Source of the DNA: Pseudanabaenaceae cyanobacterium SKYG29
GTDB lineage: Bacteria; Cyanobacteriota; Cyanobacteriia; Pseudanabaenales; Pseudanabaenaceae
Assembly (NCBI GenBank): GCA_025055675.1
Contig: JANWWT010000002.1
Location: 186,001 to 250,000, forward strand
Length of the DNA stretch: 64,000 nucleotides
Reading direction: 5' to 3'
The stretch's first letter is position 1; each line of letters opens with the position of its first letter. Shown here one piece after another: positions 47,353 through 54,478 of this stretch. The notes under the pieces were generated by a model. That model made no database searches. It worked only from the letters and a program-made list of their open reading frames with translations, and had not been told where the DNA came from. Position numbers and translations under genes: made by a program.

Positions 47353-47435
47353 TTTTCCACAACTTTTTCCACAGGCTGCGATCGCTGAAACCCTATCTAC
47401 TAAGGGATTTTTTTTAGTTTTCCACAATTTCCACA
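47353..47435 (+). repeat. Three perfect and one imperfect DnaA boxes (plus orientation)
   Basis: TTTTCCACA occurs at 47353, 47365 and 47418; ATTTCCACA follows at 47427 directly after the last. The pair at 47418-47435 abuts the GGCCC clamp and the TAC-triplet array and would load DnaA for duplex opening. Confidence 0.92.
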
Positions 47436-47487
47436 GGCCCTACTACTACTAAATTAAATATTTAGATCTAGTAGGAGTAGTAGTTGC
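47436..47487. promoter_or_regulatory. Candidate duplex-unwinding element with DnaA-trios
   Basis: After the box come GGCCC and TACTACTACTA, then the AT-rich AATTAAATATTTAGATC, then TAGTAGGAGTAGTAG. The first triplet run matches the DnaA-trio arrangement described in Bacillus subtilis, where the trios read 3'-GAT-5' on one strand. The second run repeats the triplets in opposite orientation. Confidence 0.7.
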
Positions 47488-47544
47488 AACAAGGTGCGCT
47501 TACTGAAAATGCTATAGTGGTCTAGGATGTGATTTAATGGGTCA

Positions 47545-48738
47545 ATGTATTTTTCCTGTCCGCAAAATGTTTTAGCAACGAATCTCAGCTTGGTGAGTCG
47601 TGCGGTTGCTTCACGGCCTAGCCATCCCATCTTGGCAAACATTTTGTTGGAAACAGACCAGGCATCTGGTAATATATCCCTAACGGCGTTTGATCTGAAT
47701 TTAGGCATTCAAGTAAAGTTTCCCGCCAATATTGAGCAGGAAGGCAGTATTACTTTGCCATCCCGTTTACTGAACGATATTGTTTCCCGATTGCCGGAGG
47801 CGGAAGTCATACTCCAGTGCGACAAAGAGACGAGTACTGCTAGTCTGTTGTGTGGGTCAGGACGCTATGAGTTACGGGGCTTGCCAGCGGACGACTTTCC
47901 CCAGTTGCCCCAGATCAGCGGTTCGCGAGCCTCACGGCTCGAGGGAGCTCGCCGACCTCCGAGCGACCAGGGGCAAATTTCCTACCTGCCTGTGGAGGCA
48001 ATTTTAGCAGGGGTGAGTGGGTCTTTGTTTGCTGCCTCCAATGATGAGACAAAACGGGTGCTAACGGGTGTACATGTGAAAGTGCAACCCCAGGGGTTGG
48101 AGTTTGCCGCAACTGATGGACATCGCTTAGCAATGGTGGAAATTCCCTATTCCGAGGAGGAGACTGCTTTGCCCCCCCAAGCTGTGACTAGTTTAGAGGT
48201 GACGGTACCAGCCCGGGCGCTGCGGGAATTGGAGCGGATGTTACAGCACTACACGGAGGGCATGATTGCGGTGCAGTTCGATGAAACTCAGATGGTCTTC
48301 CAAGGCATACAACAAATGCTGACAGCTCGGCTCCTCGATGGGGTATATCCCGATTACCATCGCTTAATTCCCCAGCAGTTTAAGTACCAGGTTACAGTTG
48401 AACGCAAAACTCTAGTCAGTGCCCTAGAGCGGGTGGCAGTGCTGGCTGATCAAAAAAACAACATTGTCAAGGTTACGATTGATGAGCTTAACCAGGAAAT
48501 AGCCCTCGCTGTGGATACACCAGAGGTGGCAGCAGGAAAGGAGTCTTTGCCAGCCCAAGTAGCGGGGGGAAATTTGGAAGTTGCTTTCAATGTCAAATAT
48601 CTCCTAGATGGACTGAAGTCAGTCAATAGTACGGATGTTACTTTACAGATGAATACTCCCACTAGCCCTGCCGTCCTCAAACCGATCGGAGGAACAAAGG
48701 TCACATACTTGGTTATGCCTGTGCAAATTAGGGGCTAG
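47545..48738 (+). CDS. dnaN: DNA polymerase III sliding clamp (beta) with an in-frame repeat insertion
   Basis: A 397-residue clamp holding polymerase on DNA. Typical parts are ATNLSLVSRAVASRPSHPIL near the start, YELRGLPADDFPQLPQ near residue 110, DETKRVLTGVHVKVQPQGLE near 165, ATDGHRLAMVEIP near 187 and the C-terminal TYLVMPVQIRG. About 17 residues (GSRASRLEGARRPPSDQ, near 126-142) are inserted between the first and second domains, where homologues pass directly to the xISLPVEAL segment. The insertion is encoded by a GC-rich repeat also found in tnpB. The reading frame is intact. Confidence 0.95.
   Translation: MYFSCPQNVLATNLSLVSRAVASRPSHPILANILLETDQASGNISLTAFDLNLGIQVKFPANIEQEGSITLPSRLLNDIVSRLPEAEVILQCDKETSTASLLCGSGRYELRGLPADDFPQLPQISGSRASRLEGARRPPSDQGQISYLPVEAILAGVSGSLFAASNDETKRVLTGVHVKVQPQGLEFAATDGHRLAMVEIPYSEEETALPPQAVTSLEVTVPARALRELERMLQHYTEGMIAVQFDETQMVFQGIQQMLTARLLDGVYPDYHRLIPQQFKYQVTVERKTLVSALERVAVLADQKNNIVKVTIDELNQEIALAVDTPEVAAGKESLPAQVAGGNLEVAFNVKYLLDGLKSVNSTDVTLQMNTPTSPAVLKPIGGTKVTYLVMPVQIRG
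47917..47971. repeat. GC-rich mini-element, copy E (inside dnaN)
   Basis: AGCGGTTCGCGAGCCTCACG is the same as copy B in tnpB except for one base over its first 19. It is followed by GGCTCGAGGGAGCTCGCCGA, which shares GAGCTCGCCGA with copy C. The whole segment encodes the extra dnaN peptide and is a multiple of three. Confidence 0.85.
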
Positions 48739-49008
48739 TTAACAGTGGCAAAGTCCAGGAGTGCTGCCGCTCTTCTAATACTGACCGATCGAGGTGTAAA
48801 GACTACCTGAGGCGAGGAGATTAGCTTTGACAACATAGCTCTTGTAAATAAGATTGGGACACTGCCTTGTGCAATGGTTGCAGATTATTGCATCAAAGGT
48901 AGCTGCAAGAACATACATCTTTGCCAACCTTTTTCAGCCGCTTCTTACAAAGCAGTTAGGCATTGAGTGACAACCTCATGGAAGTGATTACCGGAAAAGC
49001 TTATTTTT
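48739..49008. other. Intergenic region behind dnaN
   Basis: About 270 bases with no gene I can support. It is probably decayed sequence related to the VWA duplication that begins just to the right. No tRNA or hairpin terminator is evident. Confidence 0.4.
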
Positions 49009-49065
49009 GATGAGATAGGGGACATGACAATTGCGGCAGTGTTAACCAATGCTATCATTGACTAA
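49009..49065 (+). pseudogene. 3' remnant of a VWA-domain paralog
   Basis: The frame GDMTIAAVLTNAIID ends in TAA at 49065. The intact VWA gene next door ends EDMTITEVLTNAIAD. Just upstream, KLIFDEIG resembles AKFDVVDTV with a deletion. The rest of the copy is missing. This points to a tandem duplication of which only the tail survives, about 45 bases before the intact gene. Confidence 0.65.
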
Positions 49066-49109
49066 GAGGGCGGGTTATAGTAGTCTGCAAACAGTGCATT
49101 GAGGGCCAA

Positions 49110-49700
49110 ATGTTGTCTAACCGCGATTACACCCTGATTATTGATAAGAGTGGCAGTATGGCAACCAAAGACCAACCCGGGGGTAAGTCCCGCTGGGAGG
49201 CAATCAAGGAATCAACAATGGCAGTGGCAAGCCGCTGTGAAGAGCTTGACCCCGATGGGATTACAGTCTATTTGTTTGCAGGAAAATTCAAACGCTATGA
49301 CAAAGTGACTTCCGCTAAAGTAGAGCAAATCTTTCAGGAAAATGAGCCAGCAGGGAGCACGAACTTGACTGCCGTTTTGCGGGATGCCCTCGATCACCAT
49401 TTCAGTAAACCAGATAAGCGCCCCACCACAATCTTGGTTGTGACAGATGGAGAGCCAGACGACCGCAAATCAGTGTTTGAAGTAATCATTCAGGCAACCC
49501 AAAGGATGACTAGTGATGAAGAGTTAGCTATTTCTTTCTTGCAAATTGGCAATGACCCCCAAGCTACGCAATTCCTGAAGTCCTTGGATGACAAGCTAAC
49601 AGGGGTGGGAGCTAAGTTTGATGTAGTTGATACTGTCACCTTCGCCGATATGGAAGACATGACAATCACTGAAGTTCTGACCAACGCTATTGCTGACTAG
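49110..49700 (+). CDS. VWA-domain protein
   Basis: A 196-residue protein that is one von Willebrand A domain. The metal site MIDAS is visible: DKSGSMATKD (DxSxS) near residue 13, the Thr in PAGSTNLTAVL near 90 and the Asp in LVVTDGEPDD near 112. No signal peptide or membrane helix is seen, so it is cytoplasmic. The following 116-residue gene begins 5 bases on, suggesting a two-protein unit. The function is unknown; in bacteria such VWA proteins often pair with AAA+ ATPases or stress proteins. Confidence 0.88.
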   Translation: MLSNRDYTLIIDKSGSMATKDQPGGKSRWEAIKESTMAVASRCEELDPDGITVYLFAGKFKRYDKVTSAKVEQIFQENEPAGSTNLTAVLRDALDHHFSKPDKRPTTILVVTDGEPDDRKSVFEVIIQATQRMTSDEELAISFLQIGNDPQATQFLKSLDDKLTGVGAKFDVVDTVTFADMEDMTITEVLTNAIAD

Positions 49701-49704
49701 GACT

Positions 49705-50055
49705 ATGCAGGGAGAATCGATCGAGGACATTCTAGCGCAACTCAAGCAACAGCCTGACCCCCTAGACAAGCTATTAGCGGAGTTAGATAAACCTGCCCAG
49801 CCAGAGACAAAGCCAAGGAACGCTAAAGAAACTACCAGCAAGCCAGATTCTCCCTTCCAATCCCCCACGGACAGACCAATACCTGAACTAGAAGCTGTAC
49901 AAGCGGATTTACAGAAACAAAAGGCGGAGAAAGCAAAAGCCTGGCTAAAAAATTTAGACCGCCCATCGGAGGACGGTATCTGGTTTGAGGAATTTGCTAA
50001 GCATTACAGTTCCGAGCTAGAAGCAGCGATCGCTTTCCTGGAAGGTAAATTATAA
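49705..50055 (+). CDS. Partner protein of the VWA gene, unknown
   Basis: 116 residues from MQGESIEDILAQLKQQPDPL. The first 30 residues are helical, followed by a Pro/Lys/Thr-rich linker (PETKPRNAKETTSKPDSPFQ). A helical C-terminal part follows, with AVQADLQKQKAEKAKAWLKN and WFEEFAKHYSSELEAAIAFL. No motif is recognised. Tight spacing suggests it acts with the VWA protein. Its end overlaps the convergent IMPase gene by 6 bases. Confidence 0.65.
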   Translation: MQGESIEDILAQLKQQPDPLDKLLAELDKPAQPETKPRNAKETTSKPDSPFQSPTDRPIPELEAVQADLQKQKAEKAKAWLKNLDRPSEDGIWFEEFAKHYSSELEAAIAFLEGKL

Positions 50056-50868
50056 AGTCAGCACCTTTTGCAGTTGGGGTAAATAGCACTCAATCACGTC
50101 AGCCCAGCCGATAATGACAACTTGCAAATGGGCAAGGGTTTGGGGGTGGACATCATTGTAATTGAGGGGCTTACCACTTAAATCACAGCAGACGAGACCC
50201 GCAATTTCTGCCAGAGCCAAGGGAGCAACTGTATCCCACACTTTGACGCGGCGATTCAAATATAAATAGATAGAGGATTTGCCCAAGATCACTTCCATAA
50301 TTTTTAAGCCAAAACTACCCATGCTATAGAATTGGGCATCCCTGAATACTTGGCGAATTTGTTGACCGTATTTCCGATCGTCTTTATCGCTCAGAATCAC
50401 CTGCATTTGTAGTTGGGGGGGCGGTGTAATTATGATTTCTTCTGTCAGGTCACCGATCGTGCGATAAATCTTCCCCGTTGTTTTGTCACCGAAATACAAC
50501 ACATCAATTCCTGGGGCATAAATCCAGCCCGCCATTGGCTCCTTTTTGTCCAATAAACCTACCATCACCGCATAGCCGAGCTTGCCCGCAATCAGGTCAG
50601 AGGTACCATCGATGGGGTCAATACACCAGAGACGATCGTAACCCCGATACCACCAATCGTACACTTGGGGGTCTTCCTCTGCCAAAATGCCATCGGCGGG
50701 AAACCACTCCCTGATTTTTTCTACTAAAGCTTCATTCAGACGTAGATCGATCGTCGTCACATAATCCCCTGGGGTTTTCTCTTTGATGGCAAAGTCTCCT
50801 GCCTGCCGCCACTCGTAAGCTCGCTGCCCCCACTGGCGTACTAGGGTGTTGATCGCTTGATAGGTCAT
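50050..50868 (-). CDS. Inositol monophosphatase family phosphatase (CysQ-like)
   Basis: A 272-residue Mg-dependent phosphatase. The metal-binding motifs are ILAEEDPQ near residue 62, LWCIDPIDGTSDLIAG near 80 and VKVWDTVAPLALAEIAG near 210. Members act on inositol phosphate, fructose-1,6-bisphosphate or 3'-phosphoadenosine 5'-phosphate; which applies here is not decided by the motifs. It overlaps the upstream desaturase/SDR gene by 4 bases on the same strand. Confidence 0.87.
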   Translation of the reverse strand: MTYQAINTLVRQWGQRAYEWRQAGDFAIKEKTPGDYVTTIDLRLNEALVEKIREWFPADGILAEEDPQVYDWWYRGYDRLWCIDPIDGTSDLIAGKLGYAVMVGLLDKKEPMAGWIYAPGIDVLYFGDKTTGKIYRTIGDLTEEIIITPPPQLQMQVILSDKDDRKYGQQIRQVFRDAQFYSMGSFGLKIMEVILGKSSIYLYLNRRVKVWDTVAPLALAEIAGLVCCDLSGKPLNYNDVHPQTLAHLQVVIIGWADVIECYLPQLQKVLTL

Positions 50869-52022
50869 TCTTTTCTGGTGAATAAACGAAAGTATAGAGA
50901 GCGACTCATTTCTTTCAAGGGAAAGAAGATATAAGTCAAGGGGTTGATAGTAACGATAATATCCCGAAAGTCTCGCTTAGCTAAAGCCACGATCGCCCAG
51001 GCTACCCACCGGGCCGACATGACACCGTAGGGATTGAGCTTGCTCTTAAAGGGACCGAGAATAATTTTGCGCACAATACAGGGGGCATCTAAGCGGCGTA
51101 GGGTAATTATATCGCCAATCCAGCGCTTGGACAGTTCATAGAGGGGACTAAAGGCAGGACTCACCTCTGCCTCTGAGGTGTTCACCCATACTTCCTTGAT
51201 TGCCCGATCGCGATTACTCTCTACAGTGGCAAAGAACAACTCCAGCCACCGCCACACGGAGTAAGCATTCACCTCGTAGGAAGTAGTAATTGCCTCAGGC
51301 GATCGTGCCCCGTAGACATTGACCCCATGATTGAGAATGAGAATATCTACTCCCGCCAGTAATTCCCTGTGCTCTGCTTCCGCCCCTAGTTGCCACCGTA
51401 CTCCCTCTGTGCCACTAGCAGTGAGGGGGATCACCCGCGCTCCCTGTTTTTCCAGTTCCGCTCTCAGCGCTTGCCCCATTGTGCCAGAGGCGCCTGTAAT
51501 AGCAACGGTCTTACCCTTGAGGGAGAGAGCTGTGCCCAAAAGTTTGTCCATGAGGGCTATGGTACCACTGAAATAGGCTCGACCATTGTCAAAATGATGC
51601 CGCCAATGATAAGTGCGATTGACTAGCCATTCCCCTGGCAACGCAGTAAATGCCCCTGGCTTGTGGGTAAAATCTGTTTGCAGCAGGAAACCCTGGGAAC
51701 GTGCCAACGCCGCTGCCAAAAATCCCCCTGAGTAGACTGCCCCTAACAGTAGGCTTGGCAGATGGTATAAGTAACCCCCTATCCCCACTATTAAACTCAT
51801 AGTCACCATGAAGATAGCCTCTGGTACATCGTTCAATAGCTCCGCTTGTTGATACAGTTGCCAGTCATTGACTTCCAAATCTGCCGTGAATACCCGATGG
51901 TGCAAATTGTGCCACCGCTGGAGAGGTTTCCAGTAATGACCTGCTAGGTGATAAATGTCGCGGCATATTTCCGCAAAAACAATAGACAGCAGAGCAAATA
52001 TAAATGTGGCTATCTCCATCAC
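50865..52022 (-). CDS. Sterol-desaturase-like / short-chain dehydrogenase fusion
   Basis: A 385-residue protein. Residues 1-165 are a membrane part of the fatty acid hydroxylase superfamily with His motifs HNLHH near 39 and HWRHH near 140 (plus H46 and H116 regions). Residues 170-385 are a Rossmann SDR domain: KTVAITGASGTMGQALRAEL, ILILNHGVNVYGARSPEAIT, VNTSEAEVSPAFSPLYELSK (Tyr-x-x-x-Lys), and a C-terminal helix. The architecture recalls plant CER1/CER3-type proteins and is annotated in cyanobacteria as a bifunctional enzyme of unknown substrate. The start is MMEI or MEI. Confidence 0.85.
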   Translation of the reverse strand: MMEIATFIFALLSIVFAEICRDIYHLAGHYWKPLQRWHNLHHRVFTADLEVNDWQLYQQAELLNDVPEAIFMVTMSLIVGIGGYLYHLPSLLLGAVYSGGFLAAALARSQGFLLQTDFTHKPGAFTALPGEWLVNRTYHWRHHFDNGRAYFSGTIALMDKLLGTALSLKGKTVAITGASGTMGQALRAELEKQGARVIPLTASGTEGVRWQLGAEAEHRELLAGVDILILNHGVNVYGARSPEAITTSYEVNAYSVWRWLELFFATVESNRDRAIKEVWVNTSEAEVSPAFSPLYELSKRWIGDIITLRRLDAPCIVRKIILGPFKSKLNPYGVMSARWVAWAIVALAKRDFRDIIVTINPLTYIFFPLKEMSRSLYFRLFTRKE

Positions 52023-52074
52023 CTTAGGGTAAACGTCCTAAAATTTAACCAAATTGTAATGGATCGGTAAGTAT

Positions 52075-52695
52075 ATGTTCACTGGTTTAATCAGAAGTTT
52101 AGGAGTTGTGCAAAATATAAACGATCGGCAGTTGGAAGTAGTTGGCGTCAACTTCCCCTTTGCCCTTGGGGACAGTATCGCTGTCAATGGGGTCTGCTTG
52201 ACAGTCTCTTACCTAATTGAGGGGGGCTTTGGGACAGATGTCTCACCCGAAACCCGAAGGCGCACAAATCTTGGTTACCTAAAGGCGGGCAACCGTGTCA
52301 ATTTGGAACCTTCCCTGGCAGTGGGGGATAAAATTGGTGGTCATTTTGTCACAGGGCATGTGGATGGCTTGGGTACACTGCGGTCTATGACCCTACAGGG
52401 CAATTCCTGGTGGCTGGATTTTGCTGTTCCCCCCCATCTGCAAAAGTATCTGGCAGAGAAAGGTAGCATAGCAGTCAATGGGGTGAGCTTAACGATCGCC
52501 ACTTGCCATGATGGATTTCAGGTAGCCGTTATCCCCCACACCTTTTATCATACCAATTTGCAACACGTTAATAATAATGTCCCCGTCAACCTAGAGATGG
52601 ATATACTGGCAAAGTATGTTGAGAGTCTCCTGAAATTTAAGCAACCCACTGCCTCCCTCACCACAGAATTCCTGCAGGAGCACGGCTATCTCTAG
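52075..52695 (+). CDS. ribE: Riboflavin synthase alpha chain
   Basis: A 206-residue protein with two lumazine-binding repeats. The first begins MFTGLIRSLGVV with GDSIAVNGVCLTVSYL near residue 35. The second is near 95-190 with GHFVTGHVDGLGTLRSMTLQ, KGSIAVNGVSLTIATCHDGF and VIPHTFYHTNLQHVNNNVPV. It dismutates two lumazines to riboflavin. The end overlaps the convergent gene by 4 bases. Confidence 0.96.
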   Translation: MFTGLIRSLGVVQNINDRQLEVVGVNFPFALGDSIAVNGVCLTVSYLIEGGFGTDVSPETRRRTNLGYLKAGNRVNLEPSLAVGDKIGGHFVTGHVDGLGTLRSMTLQGNSWWLDFAVPPHLQKYLAEKGSIAVNGVSLTIATCHDGFQVAVIPHTFYHTNLQHVNNNVPVNLEMDILAKYVESLLKFKQPTASLTTEFLQEHGYL

Positions 52696-53432
52696 CCTAC
52701 GGCTGCCCAAATCCTTTCTAGCTCCTCGCTTAATTGCGGGAAATCGAGTTCCTCGGGTTTCGCTAGAATCCAAATTACAGCCCGTTGGGCAAAGAAATCC
52801 CGCAGGAAAGACTGGTCGGTGTCAGCATAATCAATCACGATCGTTATAGTTTTATTGTCATTCTCATAGAGGCATTGGGGAGTGTAGGTGCTCTCCAGAC
52901 CAGGGACAACCATATTGGGTAAATACCACCAACTCCCACCCTGCCTTTGCTCTTTCAGTCTGTGTAGCCAAGGGGGGAGAGGGAAATTGCTAGGGGTGAA
53001 AGTAACGCGATCGACTTTTTGCCGCAGTTCATCTAGTTGTTGTTGACGATAAGCCAACACCTTCTGGGGGGTACGTTCTCTACTGACTTTCTCCTGGTGG
53101 GCTTTTTCTGCTTGGGCATAGATAGCTAGAGCTTGGATATATTCTTCTTCTTTGCGGCGATTGGGTTGGAGTTGTTGTCTCAGTTTGACCATAACTTGGA
53201 TGACGATTGCTGCCAAACCGATAATTAACAATACACCCCCCAGCCACCGATTAAGACCTAAAATCAACCCACAGACCATAAACACAGCAAATATTTGGAC
53301 AAATACTATAACCAAGTTGAGGGGGCGAGGAGGAGGGGGAGGAACAGGGGGAGTGAGAGTTAAAGGTTCAACAGGAGGATAGGCTTGCATGATGCGGCGG
53401 ATAGCAGGGGGAATAATTACTTGCATAGCCAA
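52692..53432 (-). CDS. Two-helix membrane protein with coiled coil, unknown
   Basis: A 246-residue protein. A Pro-rich N-terminus (TLTPPVPPPPPRPLN) is followed by two membrane helices near residues 37-58 and 63-85. A coiled-coil stretch near 95-145 (EEEYIQALAIYAQAEKAHQE, LAYRQQQLDELRQKVDRV) and a soluble C-terminal domain with TITIVIDYADTDQSFLRDFF complete it. The family is not recognised. The start is MAMQ or MQV. Confidence 0.65.
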   Translation of the reverse strand: MAMQVIIPPAIRRIMQAYPPVEPLTLTPPVPPPPPRPLNLVIVFVQIFAVFMVCGLILGLNRWLGGVLLIIGLAAIVIQVMVKLRQQLQPNRRKEEEYIQALAIYAQAEKAHQEKVSRERTPQKVLAYRQQQLDELRQKVDRVTFTPSNFPLPPWLHRLKEQRQGGSWWYLPNMVVPGLESTYTPQCLYENDNKTITIVIDYADTDQSFLRDFFAQRAVIWILAKPEELDFPQLSEELERIWAAVG

Positions 53433-53482
53433 CGATCGCTAACCTAAAGTATCATAGCGTCATTGCCCAGAAAAGTTTAGCT

Positions 53483-53842
53483 ATGCAGGAAGCAAAGAAC
53501 GTTTTAGGTGGTCCGTTGCAAGTTTGTTGCACCAATCCCATGACAGGTTACTACCGCGATGGCTACTGCCGTGTGGAAGGGGATTACGGCGTGCACGGAG
53601 TCTGTTGTCAGGTGACAGCGGAATTTTTGGCATTTTCCAAGACCGTAGGCAATGACCTCTCTACCCCTGTACCCGAATACAGATTCCCCGGACTCAAGCC
53701 TGGCGATCGCTGGTGTGTATGCGCTAGTCGGTGGGTGGAAGCTTATGAGGCAGGAGTGGCTCCCCCCGTTATCCTGGAAGCTACCCATATCCGTATGCTG
53801 GAGTATGCCAGCCTTGAGGAACTGAAAAAATTTGCCCTCTAA
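53483..53842 (+). CDS. DUF2237 family protein
   Basis: A 119-residue protein with the DUF2237 pattern: NVLGGPLQVCCTNPMTGYYR, DGYCRVEGDYGVHGVCCQVT, FSKTVGNDLSTPVPEYRFPG and LKPGDRWCVCASRWVEAYEA, ending in HIRMLEYASLEELKKFAL. The function is unknown. The many Cys residues are conserved in the family. Confidence 0.88.
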   Translation: MQEAKNVLGGPLQVCCTNPMTGYYRDGYCRVEGDYGVHGVCCQVTAEFLAFSKTVGNDLSTPVPEYRFPGLKPGDRWCVCASRWVEAYEAGVAPPVILEATHIRMLEYASLEELKKFAL

Positions 53843-53860
53843 AGCTAACTGGGGGAGGGT

Positions 53861-54478
53861 ATGACAGCCATCACAGACAGATTGGGGGATTTGCTGGACA
53901 CAATTACCAGTCAGGGTTATGACCTAAGCCGTGACCTCAATCCGGGGCTAGACCGATCGGAGATTCTCTCCCTAGCCAACTTTTTCCCCTGCGCTCTAGC
54001 GGAAGAGCTGATCGAGTTATATCAGTGGCGGAACGGACAGATCATGGGCGAGTGGTTTGATAACGGCATCAATGTCAGTGGCATTCCTCTTTTTCGGGAT
54101 AACTATTTTATTCCCCTGCACAGGACAAAGGAATACTACCTGATTATGCTGGACATCATGGAAGAAGAAGAGGACTGGGAGTTTTTACGCTATGCCTTCC
54201 CCTTTGCCACCTATGAAGGGAGCATTTGGGTCATGTGCTGTGGTGCTCAACCACTCCAACCCCAATTAAAACACCCGATCGTTTCTATCTTTGAAGGCAT
54301 AGAAGTTTATTTCTGTGATATGTTGTCCATGCTGGACACAATTATTGCCTGGTACAGGGAAGGAGCCTACAGAATCAGACCCGATCGCCGTGGTAATTAT
54401 GCACCCCTCTTAGATTACAATGAAAGACTAGAAAGACAGATATGGCAAAGGTTGAATCCTGACATTATGATATGGTAA
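53861..54478 (+). CDS. SMI1/KNR4-like protein upstream of gun4
   Basis: A 205-residue protein. The N-terminus LDTITSQGYDLSRDLNPGLD leads to FFPCALAEELIELYQWRNGQ, IPLFRDNYFIPLHRTKEYYL, ATYEGSIWVMCCGAQPLQPQ and FEGIEVYFCDMLSMLDTIIA, as in SUKH-type proteins of cyanobacteria. The last bases overlap gun4 by 7 bases, so the two are likely translated together. The function is unknown. Confidence 0.75.
   Translation: MTAITDRLGDLLDTITSQGYDLSRDLNPGLDRSEILSLANFFPCALAEELIELYQWRNGQIMGEWFDNGINVSGIPLFRDNYFIPLHRTKEYYLIMLDIMEEEEDWEFLRYAFPFATYEGSIWVMCCGAQPLQPQLKHPIVSIFEGIEVYFCDMLSMLDTIIAWYREGAYRIRPDRRGNYAPLLDYNERLERQIWQRLNPDIMIW

Larger units (their letters stand above)
47196..47505. other. Probable chromosomal replication origin (oriC)
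   Basis: Ten perfect TTTTCCACA nonamers and one near match are packed into 220 bases immediately upstream of dnaN. This is where Synechococcus elongatus has its origin. Seven boxes face one way (47218-47342) and three face the other (47353-47426). The last ones lead into GGCCC-TACTACTACTA-AATTAAATATTTAG. That is the layout of a basal unwinding system (DnaA box, GC clamp, DnaA-trio array, AT-rich duplex). dnaA is not in the window. Confidence 0.9.

Noticed and set aside
47050-47427. 125-codon frame on the minus strand across the origin
   Set aside because: Its FPQ/FHR-type repeats are simply translated DnaA boxes; no ribosome site and no protein-like composition.
48873-48965. 30-codon frame with DYCIKGSCKNIHLC, like a zinc-finger peptide
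   Set aside because: No ribosome site, and the region looks like decayed DNA; three cysteines in a short frame are not enough.
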